Source of the DNA: Streptomyces nojiriensis
Lineage (GTDB): Bacteria > Actinomycetota > Actinomycetes > Streptomycetales > Streptomycetaceae
Direction of reading: 5' to 3'
DNA length: 64,000 bases
NCBI RefSeq assembly: GCF_017639205.1
Contig: NZ_CP071139.1
Span: forward strand, 5,331,501-5,395,500
The notes under the pieces were generated by a model that had not been told where the DNA came from, searched no databases, and saw only the letters and a program-made list of their open reading frames with translations. Both the position numbers and the translations under genes were made by a program. The stretch's first letter is position 1. Each line of letters opens with the position of its first letter. Positions 41,119-49,196 of the stretch are shown here, piece by piece.

Positions 41119-41982
41119 GTGCACCGCCGGCACAACGGGCTGAAGACCGCCGTACTCCTCGGCGGGCTGTCCGCACTCATCATCCTCATCGGAAGCTTCT
41201 TCGGACGGGGCGGCCTGATCATCGCCGTCCTCGTCGCCCTCGGGACCAACGCCTACGCGTACTGGAACAGCGACAAGCTGGCTCTACGCGCGATGCGCGC
41301 CCGCCCCGTGAGCGAGTTCGAGGCTCCCCAGCTCTACCGCATGGTGCGCGAGCTCTCCACGTCCGCGCGCCAGCCCATGCCACGCCTGTACATCTCACCC
41401 ACCGAGGCCCCCAACGCCTTCGCCACCGGCCGCAACCCGCGCAACGCCGCGGTCTGCTGCACCGAGGGCATCCTGCGCATCCTCGACGAGCGCGAGCTGC
41501 GCGGGGTCATCGGCCACGAGCTCAGCCACGTCTACAACCGCGACATCCTGATCTCCTCGGTCGCCGGCGCCCTCGCCTCGGTGATCATGTTCCTGGTCAA
41601 CTTCGCCTGGCTGATCCCGATCGGCCGCTCGAACGACGACGAGGGCCCCGGCCTCCTCGGCATGCTGCTGATCATGATCCTGGGCCCGCTGGCCGCCTCC
41701 GTGATCCAGCTGGCCATCAGCCGCTCGCGCGAGTACGAGGCCGACGCCTCCGGCGCCCAGCTCACCGGCGACCCGCTCGCCCTGGCCAGCGCCCTGCGCA
41801 AGCTCGACGCGGGCACCAAACAGCTCCCGCTGCCCCCGGAGCCTCGGCTGGAAGCGGCGAGCCACATGATGATCGCCAACCCGTTCCGCCCAGGTGCGGG
41901 CCTTTCTAAGATGTTCTCCACACACCCTCCGATGGCCGAGCGCATCGCCCGGCTCGAACAGATGGCAGGCCGCCGCCGATGA
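41119..41982 (+). CDS. htpX: Membrane zinc metalloprotease HtpX
   Basis: 287-residue M48 protease of the cytoplasmic membrane, involved in membrane-protein quality control. Two N-terminal helices (AVLLGGLSALIILIGSFFG), zinc site VIGHELSHVYNRD near residue 137 with both histidines and the catalytic glutamate, third ligand in REYEADASGAQLTGD, and two further helices between them. GTG 41119 is chosen because GGAGG lies eight bases upstream; an ATG at 41080 is in frame. Forms an operon with the YccF gene (ATGA overlap). Confidence 0.94.
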   Translation: MHRRHNGLKTAVLLGGLSALIILIGSFFGRGGLIIAVLVALGTNAYAYWNSDKLALRAMRARPVSEFEAPQLYRMVRELSTSARQPMPRLYISPTEAPNAFATGRNPRNAAVCCTEGILRILDERELRGVIGHELSHVYNRDILISSVAGALASVIMFLVNFAWLIPIGRSNDDEGPGLLGMLLIMILGPLAASVIQLAISRSREYEADASGAQLTGDPLALASALRKLDAGTKQLPLPPEPRLEAASHMMIANPFRPGAGLSKMFSTHPPMAERIARLEQMAGRRR

Positions 41983-42371
41983 AGACAATCCTCAACATCA
42001 TTTGGCTCATCCTCAGCGGCATCTGGCTGTTCCTGGGCTACCTCCTCGCGGGTGTGCTGCTCTGCATCACGATCATCGGCATCCCGTTCGGCATCGCCGC
42101 CTTCCGCATCGCGGTCTACGCCCTGTGGCCCTTCGGCTACACCACGGTCGAGCGCCACGACGCGGGCGCCCCGTCCTGCATCGGCAACGTCCTGTGGCTG
42201 GTGCTGGCCGGCTGGTGGCTGGCCCTCGGCCACATCGTCACGGGCATCGCCCTCTGCGTCACGATCATCGGCATCCCGTTCGGCATCGCCAACTTCAAGA
42301 TGGTCCCGCTCTCCCTGCTCCCGCTGGGCCGCGAGATCGTCCCGACGGACGCGCCCTTCGCCTCGCGCTGA
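41979..42371 (+). CDS. YccF-family inner membrane protein
   Basis: 130 residues made of two copies of the YccF repeat: CITIIGIPFGIAAFRIAVYA and CVTIIGIPFGIANFKMVPLS, each next to a hydrophobic segment. Between them, WPFGYTTVERHDAGAPSCIG. Molecular role unknown across the family. ATG overlaps the htpX stop, so the pair are probably translated together. Confidence 0.92.
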   Translation: MKTILNIIWLILSGIWLFLGYLLAGVLLCITIIGIPFGIAAFRIAVYALWPFGYTTVERHDAGAPSCIGNVLWLVLAGWWLALGHIVTGIALCVTIIGIPFGIANFKMVPLSLLPLGREIVPTDAPFASR

Positions 42372-42406
42372 CGCAGCCCACGGCGTCGTGAACGCCGCAG
42401 CACACC

Positions 42407-42439
42407 CGCCCGCAGGCCGACCGGATCGGCCTGCGGGCG
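42407..42439 (+). terminator. Terminator after htpX-yccF
   Basis: Perfect 14-base stem (CGCCCGCAGGCCGA and complement) with a 5-base loop. Confidence 0.85.
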
Positions 42440-42491
42440 GAGTTGTCCACAGGCCTGGGCGACTGTCGGTGGGGTGCGTCACCATGAACGC

Positions 42492-43016
42492 ATGAACGAG
42501 ACCGAGCAGTTGCTGGAGCAAGTAGCCGTGCGGGCACGCAACTCCGCGCAGGGGCACGGAAAGCCCCTGCCCGCCGTCCTGGGCGCACAGGAGATCACCC
42601 GGGCCGAGGGCATACTCGGCTTCGCCCTGCCGCCCCTGCTCGCCGCGCTGTACACCCGCGTCGGCGACGGCGGATTCGGCCCGGAGTGCGGACTGCTGTC
42701 ACTGCACGACTCCGTCCGTGCCTACCGGGCGGGCCGCTCGTCGGCCTGGCGCTGGCCCGAGGGCGTGCTGCCGATAGCCGACTTCGGCTGCTCCATGTCC
42801 GTCTGCGTCGACTGCCGCTCCGACACCGCCCAGGTCCTGCTCTTCGACCCCGGCCTCGGGGAGCCGGAGCTCGCCTGGTCCATCGACACCCCCAGCCTCG
42901 CGGCCTGGCTGCACGGCTGGCTCGACGGCACCGCCTGGTACTGCGACGGGTCCCCGGCGGGGGAGGAGTACGACCTGGAGCTGGCGCCCTGGGACGGATT
43001 CAGATCCCGGATCTGA
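42492..43016 (+). CDS. SMI1/KNR4 (SUKH) domain protein
   Basis: 174 residues of the SUKH fold. Typical opening ITRAEGILGFALPPLLAALY and TRVGDGGFGPECGLLSL, then VLPIADFGCSMSVCVDCRSD. SUKH proteins are often immunity proteins to polymorphic toxins, but no toxin gene is adjacent. ATG 42492 is chosen; a GTG six codons earlier is also in frame. Its 3' end overlaps the convergent permease gene by 17 bases, so transcripts of the two must overlap. Confidence 0.85.
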   Translation: MNETEQLLEQVAVRARNSAQGHGKPLPAVLGAQEITRAEGILGFALPPLLAALYTRVGDGGFGPECGLLSLHDSVRAYRAGRSSAWRWPEGVLPIADFGCSMSVCVDCRSDTAQVLLFDPGLGEPELAWSIDTPSLAAWLHGWLDGTAWYCDGSPAGEEYDLELAPWDGFRSRI

Positions 43017-44235
43017 GCCGCCCCCGCACCCCGTGGACCAGTACGCCCACCACCAGCACCGCCGCCCCCCACGCCGCGGACGCGAGGGGCAGCGCACACG
43101 CCAGCACCACACAGCCGGACAGCCCGACCACTGCCACGGCCCGACCCTTGACAGCTGAATCGAGAGTCCACGCGGAGGCGTTCGCGATCGCGTAGTAGAC
43201 GAGCACTCCGAAGGAGGAGAAACCGATCGCGCCCCGCAGATCGGCGGTGGCCGCCAGCACCGCCACGACCGCACCCACTGCCAGCTCCGCATGGTGCGGC
43301 ACCTGATGCCGAGGATGTACGGCCGCCAGGGCGCGCGGCAGATGGCCGTCCCGGGCCATCGCCAGGACCGTCCTCGAAACACCGAGCACGAGCGCCAGCA
43401 ACGAGCCCAGCGCGGCCAGGGCCGCGCCCACCCGGACCACCGGGGCCAGTCCGGGCCAACCGGCCGCCCGCACCGCATCGGCGAGCGGCGCCGGCGACTG
43501 CGCCAGCCCCTCCACACCGAGCACCGACAGCGCCGCCACCGCCACCGCGGCGTACACCAGCAGCGCGATCCCCAGCGCGATCGGCACCGCCCGTGGGATC
43601 GTCCGTTCCGGATCGCGCACCTCCTCGCCCAGGGTGGTGATCCGGGCGTAGCCCGCGAAGGCGAAGAACAGCAGACCCGCGCCCTGCAACAGCCCGAGGA
43701 CGCCCCGGTCGGACCCGCTCAGCCGCCCCGGGTCGGCCGCCTCGGAGGACAGACACACCACGACCACCCCGGCCAGCACCGCCAGCACCACCGCCACGAT
43801 CAGCCGGGCGATACGGGCCGACTTCTGCACGCCGCCGTAGCTCGCGGCGGTCAGCGCCACCACCGCCGCGACGGCCACGGCGTGCTGCCGCCCCGGCCAC
43901 AGGTACGCCCCCACCGTGAGGGCCATCGCCGCGCAGGACGCCGTCTTGCCGATCACGAACCCCCAGCCGGCCAGATACCCCCAGAAGGGCCCGAGCCGCT
44001 CCCGCCCGTAGACGTACGTGCCGCCGGACGCCGGGTACCGGGCGGCCAGCCGCGCCGAGGAGTGCGCGTTGCAGTAGGCCACCAGACCCGCCACGCCCAG
44101 AGCGGCGAGCAGAGCGCCACCCGCCGCCCGCGCCGCGGGAGCCAGCGCGGCGAAGATACCGGCGCCCACCATCGCGCCGAGTCCGACGGCGACGGCGTCG
44201 GACACCCCCAGGGTGCGCTTCAACTCGTTTTCCAC
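43000..44235 (-). CDS. APC-family amino acid permease
   Basis: 411-residue transporter with about eleven hydrophobic segments. APC features: GLGAMVGAGIFAALAPAARA in helix 1, ASGGTYVYGRERLGPFWGYL in the helix 2/3 loop, and FFAFAGYARITTLGEEVRDP followed by RTIPRA in helix 6. Substrate not predictable. GTG 44235 lacks a clear SD. It starts 18 bases after the SulP gene, so the two transporters are co-transcribed. Confidence 0.9.
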   Translation of the reverse strand: MENELKRTLGVSDAVAVGLGAMVGAGIFAALAPAARAAGGALLAALGVAGLVAYCNAHSSARLAARYPASGGTYVYGRERLGPFWGYLAGWGFVIGKTASCAAMALTVGAYLWPGRQHAVAVAAVVALTAASYGGVQKSARIARLIVAVVLAVLAGVVVVCLSSEAADPGRLSGSDRGVLGLLQGAGLLFFAFAGYARITTLGEEVRDPERTIPRAVPIALGIALLVYAAVAVAALSVLGVEGLAQSPAPLADAVRAAGWPGLAPVVRVGAALAALGSLLALVLGVSRTVLAMARDGHLPRALAAVHPRHQVPHHAELAVGAVVAVLAATADLRGAIGFSSFGVLVYYAIANASAWTLDSAVKGRAVAVVGLSGCVVLACALPLASAAWGAAVLVVGVLVHGVRGRLRSGI

Positions 44236-44253
44236 GGGCGGAGGGTAACCCCG

Positions 44254-45681
44254 CTAGATGACGCCCTCCCGGCCGGTCAGTGGCGTCCGCGTGCGCTCCC
44301 AGCCCTCCAGGGCGGTCAGACAGGCATGGTCCAGGTGGCGCAGCCCGCTCAGATCCAGCCGCACCGGCTGCCCGTGCGGCAGCGCGTCCAAGGCGTCGAG
44401 CAGCTTGGGAAGCCGCAGGAAACTGGCGTTCCCCAGGACCTGCACACACAGCTCCTCGTCCTCCCACACCTCCTCGATGTGCACGTGGGAGGTCTCCCAG
44501 GCCGCCTTGGCGACAGCGAGCCCCAGCCCGATCAGCACGCCCTCGAAGAGATTGGTGACCACGATCGCCGAGGCCGTGACCACCAGCACCACCGCCTCGC
44601 CCCGGTGCGTCCGCCACAACGCGGCCACCGCCCTGGCCGGCAGCAGCTTCCAGCCCGCGTGCAGCAGCACCCCGGCCAGCGCCGCCAGCGGCACACTCTC
44701 CAGGAGCTGGGGGAACGCCACGGCGAAGAGCAGCAGCCAGCCGCCATGCAGCACCCTGGCCGCGCGGGTCCGCGCCCCGGCCTCCACATTGGCGGCGCTG
44801 CGCACGATGACCGCGGTCATCGGCAGCGCGCCGAGCAGCCCGCACACGCTGTTGCCCACACCCTGGGCGATGAGCTCCTTGTCGTACTCGGTCCGCGGCC
44901 CGTCGTGCATACGGTCCACGGCCGCGGCGCTGAACAGCGTCTCGGCGGAGGCGATCAGTGCCAGCGCGACCACGGTGCCGACCGCGCCGACCGAGGCCAG
45001 GACCTCGAAGTCCCCCCAGCCGGGCGGGGACACGGCTGCCAGTACGCCCGTCACCCGCACCTTCTCGACGGGCAGCCGCAGCAGGATGGCCGCGGCGGTG
45101 GCGGCGGCCACCCCGACGAGCGCCCCGGGCACGATCCGCAGCCGGGCGGGCACCCGGCGCCAGGCGACCATGGCGGCGATCGTCCCGACCCCGAGCAGTA
45201 CGGCGGCCAAGTCGGCCTGCGCGCCCAGCTCGTGCACCCCGCGCAGCTTCGCCAGGGTCTGCCCCGGCGCCTCCACACCGCCCAGGGCATACAGCTGCCC
45301 GGAGATCAGCACCAGCCCGATCCCGGCCAGCATCCCGTGCACGACGGCGACGGAGATCGCCCGGAACCACCGCCCGAGCCGCAGCATCCCCATGCCCAGC
45401 TGCGCCACCCCGGCGGCCAGCACCAGCACCCCGAGCGCGGGAAGCCCGTAGGCCTGCACCGCCTCGTAGACGAGGACGGTGAGACCGGCCGCGGGCCCGC
45501 TCACCTGCAGGGAGCTCCCTCGGAACCATCCGGTGACCAGCCCGCCGACCACCCCGGTGACGATCCCCAGCTCGGCCGGCACCCCGGAGGCGACCGCCAC
45601 CCCGACGCACAGGGGTAGAGCGACCAGCGCGACGACCACGGATGCCCCGAAGTCATCACGGAACGTGCCGGCCCCAGCCAT
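44254..45681 (-). CDS. SulP-family anion transporter with STAS domain
   Basis: 475 residues. SulP/SLC26-type membrane domain (VVALVALPLCVGVAVASGVP, GSSLQVSGPAAGLTVLVYEA, AQGVGNSVCGLLGALPMTAV) and a short C-terminal STAS-like domain near 390-470 (VQVLGNASFLRLPKLLDALD, VRLDLSGLRHLDHACL). Family substrates include sulfate, bicarbonate and other anions. ATG 45681 is chosen because AGGGGG lies upstream; an ATG 12 codons earlier has none. No carbonic anhydrase gene is adjacent, though that is a common partner. Confidence 0.9.
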   Translation of the reverse strand: MAGAGTFRDDFGASVVVALVALPLCVGVAVASGVPAELGIVTGVVGGLVTGWFRGSSLQVSGPAAGLTVLVYEAVQAYGLPALGVLVLAAGVAQLGMGMLRLGRWFRAISVAVVHGMLAGIGLVLISGQLYALGGVEAPGQTLAKLRGVHELGAQADLAAVLLGVGTIAAMVAWRRVPARLRIVPGALVGVAAATAAAILLRLPVEKVRVTGVLAAVSPPGWGDFEVLASVGAVGTVVALALIASAETLFSAAAVDRMHDGPRTEYDKELIAQGVGNSVCGLLGALPMTAVIVRSAANVEAGARTRAARVLHGGWLLLFAVAFPQLLESVPLAALAGVLLHAGWKLLPARAVAALWRTHRGEAVVLVVTASAIVVTNLFEGVLIGLGLAVAKAAWETSHVHIEEVWEDEELCVQVLGNASFLRLPKLLDALDALPHGQPVRLDLSGLRHLDHACLTALEGWERTRTPLTGREGVI

Positions 45682-45818
45682 GCGAGAACCCCCTGCCACG
45701 CGGTGATGTGATGCCATCCAGCGTGGTGGGCGTACTCATCGTGTCCCAAGTGCCCACAGGAGTCCGCGGTGGCGCGTGCGCCGCACACGCCCCGCACACA
45801 CCCCCTTCACGACCGCCG

Positions 45819-45850
45819 CGGCCCGGCGGTCGGTGAAGACCGCCGGGCCG
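45819..45850 (-). terminator. Terminator after yajQ
   Basis: Perfect 13-base stem (CGGCCCGGCGGTC and complement) with a 6-base loop, 26 bases past the YajQ stop on the minus strand. Confidence 0.85.
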
Positions 45851-45875
45851 GCGTGGGGCAGGTCGCGGAACAGGG

Positions 45876-46364
45876 TCAGCGGTAGTTCACGAACTGGATC
45901 GCGAAGTCCAGGTCCTTGCCCTTGAGCAGCGCCTGGACCTCCTGGAGGTCGTCACGGCTCTTGGAGCTGACGCGCAGCTCCTCGCCCTGGACCTGGGCCT
46001 TGACGCCCTTGGGACCCTCGTCCCGGATGATCTTCGCGACCTTCTTGGCGTTCTCCTGGGAGATGCCCTCCTCGATCGTGGCGAAGATCTTGTACTCCTT
46101 GCCGGACAGCTGCGGCTCCCCGGCGTCCAGCGCCTTCAGCGAGATCCCGCGCTTGACCAGCTTGGTCTCGAAGACGTCGAGGACGGCCTTCACGCGCTCC
46201 TCGGAGTTCGCCTCCATGAGGATCTTCTCGCCGGACCAGGCGATGGTGGCGCCGGTGCCCTTGAAGTCGTAACGCTGCGAGAGCTCCTTGGCGGCCTGGT
46301 TGAGGGCGTTGTCGACCTCCTGCCGCTCGACCTTCGAGACGATGTCGAAACTGGAGTCGGCCAT
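45876..46364 (-). CDS. YajQ-family nucleotide-binding protein
   Basis: 162 residues, complete family length: ADSSFDIVSKVERQEVDNAL at the N-terminus, QRYDFKGTGATIAWSGEKIL near 30, and KKVAKIIRDEGPKGVKAQVQ near 107. The fold is two ferredoxin-like domains. Relatives bind nucleotides, and a Xanthomonas member binds cyclic di-GMP; the role in streptomycetes is not settled. ATG with AAGGAG upstream; single gene. Confidence 0.95.
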   Translation of the reverse strand: MADSSFDIVSKVERQEVDNALNQAAKELSQRYDFKGTGATIAWSGEKILMEANSEERVKAVLDVFETKLVKRGISLKALDAGEPQLSGKEYKIFATIEEGISQENAKKVAKIIRDEGPKGVKAQVQGEELRVSSKSRDDLQEVQALLKGKDLDFAIQFVNYR

Positions 46365-46564
46365 GTGCTGTGGCTCCTTGAAGTCGGTTGTGATCACCCC
46401 GGAGGGCGGGGCCGGACATGCCCGGCCCGCTCGGCAAAGCCTAGCCACCGCGCCCACCCGCGGTGCTGATCAATCCGGTGGTGAAGCACCCCCGGTCATC
46501 AGGTATCGTTTACGTCGTTGCCAGGGAGCGCCGCCGCAAGGCGGAAAAAATGGCAGCAACTCTT

Positions 46565-46646
<82 letters not shown>

Positions 46647-46654
46647 CGCGAGTG

Positions 46655-46699
46655 GAACCCCCGTTCATCTGTGGAATCACAGTGAGCGGGGGTTCTTTC
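46655..46699 (+). terminator. Terminator after tRNA-Tyr
   Basis: Stem GAACCCCCG / CGGGGGTTC closing a longer partly paired loop (CTGTGGAATCACAG), followed by TTTC. Confidence 0.75.
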
Positions 46700-46868
46700 G
46701 TATCCCGGGTTGCTCCGGTCAGATGAACTACTCACCTGACTGGGCCACAGCCCCGGCCCTGCCAGCGCCACAGCGAGGCCGTGGCCAGGTCGGATGGGCG
46801 GCGCGTGACGCACGCACCCCTCCCATCGCATCCCGCGGCAGCCCTCGGCGCCGGCGGGTAAGGAAGCC

Positions 46869-47828
46869 ATGAACCTGAACCATCAGCCGGCGACGATTCA
46901 ACGGCCCCGGGGGCGCTCCCGGGTTCTGCTCGCCTCCATCGCCGCCGCGGCGGCCCTCACCGGCCAGCTGATCGCGCTGGCGCCGGCCGCATCCGCGGAC
47001 GGGCCCAAGCCGACGGGCCACCACGACGTGAAGCCCGTCGAGGGCAACAAGCACGGGCTCTCGGAGCACGACAAGCACAAGAAGCACTCGCCCCTGGTCG
47101 TGCACGGCCTGCGGCAGTTCACCTCGGACAACACCTTCACCCCGCCGCCGGGCGTCACCTCGGTGTTCGTCCAGGCGTGGGGCGCCGGCGGTGGCGGCGG
47201 CGGTGGCGGCGGGTCCGCGCGCAACAACGGTGGCGGCGGCAACCCGAACAACCCCAACAACTCGAACAACCCGACCGGTGGGGCCGACGGAGCCGCGGAC
47301 ACGGACGCAGCCGCGGCCGCGCGGAACGTCGGTGGCCACGGCGGTGGCGGCGGTGGCGGCGGCTTCACCTGGTGCGTCATCCCGGTCACCCCGCTGACGG
47401 ACTACGGAGTGGACGTCGGCACCGGAGGCGCCAACGGCCTCGGCGGCGCGCCGGGCGCCAACGGCACCGCCGGCACCGCGGGCACCACCACGTCGCTGAC
47501 CGTGGCGTCGAGCAACACCGTGCTCCTCACCGCCACCGGCGGCGGGGGCGGCGGTGGCGGCGGCGCCGCGGACCGCGGTCCCGGCGAGCCCGGCACGCCC
47601 GGCCTGGGCGGCACCGGAACGTGCTCCTCGGGCGGCGTCAACCACGACGGTGACCCGGGCAACCCCGACGGCACCGGCGGCGGCACCGCGGACGGCATCG
47701 TCCAGCTCCCGGACGGCACGGCCGTGGGCGGCGACGGCGGCCGCGGCGGCGGCACCAACCGGGCCATCGGCAACTCCGGCTCCCGCGGCAAGGACGGCGG
47801 CGACGGCTACGTAGTCATCTACTGGTAG
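46869..47828 (+). CDS. Secreted glycine-rich protein
   Basis: 319 residues. Signal peptide with a long basic n-region (SRVLLASIAAAAALTGQLIA, cut after ASA near residue 44). After a His/Lys-rich linker (HDKHKKHSPLVVHG) the protein has the start of a glycine-rich domain of the phage-tail/collagen-like kind (FTPPPGVTSVFVQAWGAGGG). It then runs through poly-Gly blocks, an Asn/Pro block (NPNNPNNSNNP) and a two-cysteine pattern (FTWCVIP near 166, GTCSSGG near 250), ending DGYVVIYW. That WGAGGGGG...GYVVIYW frame is seen in surface and fibre-like proteins. Function unknown. Confidence 0.85.
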   Translation: MNLNHQPATIQRPRGRSRVLLASIAAAAALTGQLIALAPAASADGPKPTGHHDVKPVEGNKHGLSEHDKHKKHSPLVVHGLRQFTSDNTFTPPPGVTSVFVQAWGAGGGGGGGGGSARNNGGGGNPNNPNNSNNPTGGADGAADTDAAAAARNVGGHGGGGGGGGFTWCVIPVTPLTDYGVDVGTGGANGLGGAPGANGTAGTAGTTTSLTVASSNTVLLTATGGGGGGGGGAADRGPGEPGTPGLGGTGTCSSGGVNHDGDPGNPDGTGGGTADGIVQLPDGTAVGGDGGRGGGTNRAIGNSGSRGKDGGDGYVVIYW

Positions 47829-47864
47829 CCGCACCTCCGCACTGCCGCACCACAGCACCGACCG

Positions 47865-47903
47865 GAAGCCCGTCCCGCCCGCCACCACGGACGGGCGGGC
47901 TTC
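47865..47903 (+). terminator. Terminator after the glycine-rich protein gene
   Basis: Inverted repeat GAAGCCCGTCC / GGACGGGCGGGCTTC with a four-base bulge, 36 bases past the stop. Confidence 0.65.
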
Positions 47904-47979
47904 CCGCCGCCGGCCGCCGTCGCCCGACGGCGTACCGGCCACGGCCGCAACGTCGGCAGCCCCTGTTCGTTCACCAGGG

Positions 47980-48420
47980 GTGAAATGGACATCTGACACG
48001 CGCGGGAAGGTCGGCGGCGGGGTGCTCGCGGCCCTGCTCGGCGCAGGGATCCCGGCTCTGGTGGGAGCGGCTCTCCACACGGACGTGGGGGATCCCTACC
48101 AGGAGACCCGGCTGTACTTCGGCACCCAACGGGCCGACGGCCGCGACCCGGTGGAGGAACGCGAGTTCATGCGCTTCCTGGACCTGGAGATCACCCCCGC
48201 CTTCCCCGAGGGGCTGACCCTCCACGACGGGTACGGCCAGTGGCGCGGCCAGGACGGCAAGATCGTCCGCGAGACCTCGTACGAGGTGGTCCTGCTCTAC
48301 CCGGAGAAGGAAGCCGACGAGCGCAGCACGCGCATCGAGCGGATCCGGCAGGCGTACGAGGACCGGTACCAGCAGGATTCCGTCGGCCGGTCCGACGACA
48401 AGGTCAGCGCCGGGTTCTGA
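47980..48420 (+). CDS. DUF3574-family exported protein
   Basis: 146 residues. N-terminal hydrophobic segment (GGGVLAALLGAGIPALVGAA) suggests export or a membrane anchor. The DUF3574 body reads ETRLYFGTQRADGRDPVEER, FLDLEITPAFPEGLTLHDGY and GQWRGQDGKIVRETSYEVVL. Family function unknown; the short alpha/beta fold resembles tautomerase- or ABM-like domains only loosely. GTG start; the SD is weak. Confidence 0.85.
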   Translation: MKWTSDTRGKVGGGVLAALLGAGIPALVGAALHTDVGDPYQETRLYFGTQRADGRDPVEEREFMRFLDLEITPAFPEGLTLHDGYGQWRGQDGKIVRETSYEVVLLYPEKEADERSTRIERIRQAYEDRYQQDSVGRSDDKVSAGF

Positions 48421-48486
48421 ACCGCCGGACCACCGGACCGCCGCGCTGCCGGGCCACCAGGTCGCCGGACTGCCGGGGCGTCGGCC

Positions 48487-49143
48487 TCAGTTGCCCGCCA
48501 CGTCCTTCACGGCCACCTGGACCGGCGTCGAGCCGGAGACCAGCTCCAGCGTCAGGCCCGCCGTCGCCGGGGTCTCGATCAGCTCGGCCAGCACCGCCGC
48601 CACGTCGTCGCGCGGGACGGCCCCGCGGCCCGTCTGCGCCTCCAGACGGACCAGGCCCGTCCCGGCGTCGTCGATCAGCGAACCGGGGCGCAGGACGGTC
48701 CACTCCAGGCCCAGCCGGGTCCGTACGTGGTCATCGGCCTCGCCCTTGGCCCGCAGGTACGCGTCGAAGACCTCGTCACCGCCGTGGTGCGCGTCCGCAC
48801 CCATCGAAGAGACCATCAGGAAGCGCCGCACGCGGGCCCGTTCGGCGGCATCGGCGAACAGCACCGCCGCGCCCCGGTCCACCGTGTCCTTCCGCCCGAT
48901 TCCGCTGCCGGGGCCCGCACCGGCCGCGAACACCGCCACGTCCGCGCCCTGCAGAATCCCCGCCACATGCTCCACCGAGGCCGATTCCAGATCGCACAGC
49001 ACCGGCTCGGCGCCCGCATGCCTCAGGTCGTCGCCCTGTGCCGGGTCGCGGACGATGCCCGCGACCTCGTACCCGCGCGCGGCGAGCAGGCGCTCCAGCC
49101 GCAGCGCGATCTGACCGTGTCCACCCGCGATGACGATGCGCAT
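48487..49143 (-). CDS. NAD(P)-binding atypical short-chain dehydrogenase-like protein
   Basis: 218 residues. Rossmann start MRIVIAGGHGQIALRLERLL (GGHGQI in place of GGTGxx), and FLMVSSMGADAHHGGDEVFD followed by AYLRAKGEAD, with the Tyr..Lys spacing of NmrA/SDR-a5-type proteins, then WTVLRPGSL. These proteins sense or use NAD(P)H; the substrate is unknown. It starts 53 bases after the amidohydrolase gene in the same direction. Confidence 0.88.
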   Translation of the reverse strand: MRIVIAGGHGQIALRLERLLAARGYEVAGIVRDPAQGDDLRHAGAEPVLCDLESASVEHVAGILQGADVAVFAAGAGPGSGIGRKDTVDRGAAVLFADAAERARVRRFLMVSSMGADAHHGGDEVFDAYLRAKGEADDHVRTRLGLEWTVLRPGSLIDDAGTGLVRLEAQTGRGAVPRDDVAAVLAELIETPATAGLTLELVSGSTPVQVAVKDVAGN

Positions 49144-49196
49144 GACCCGACCGTACGACGAGCCGGGCGCCGACGCCCGCGAGCGGACGGCGAACT

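Noticed and set aside
42722..45610. Minus-strand frame of 962 codons across the two transporters
   Set aside because: It overlaps SulP and the APC permease in a wrong frame; low-complexity Gly/Arg/Ala translation.
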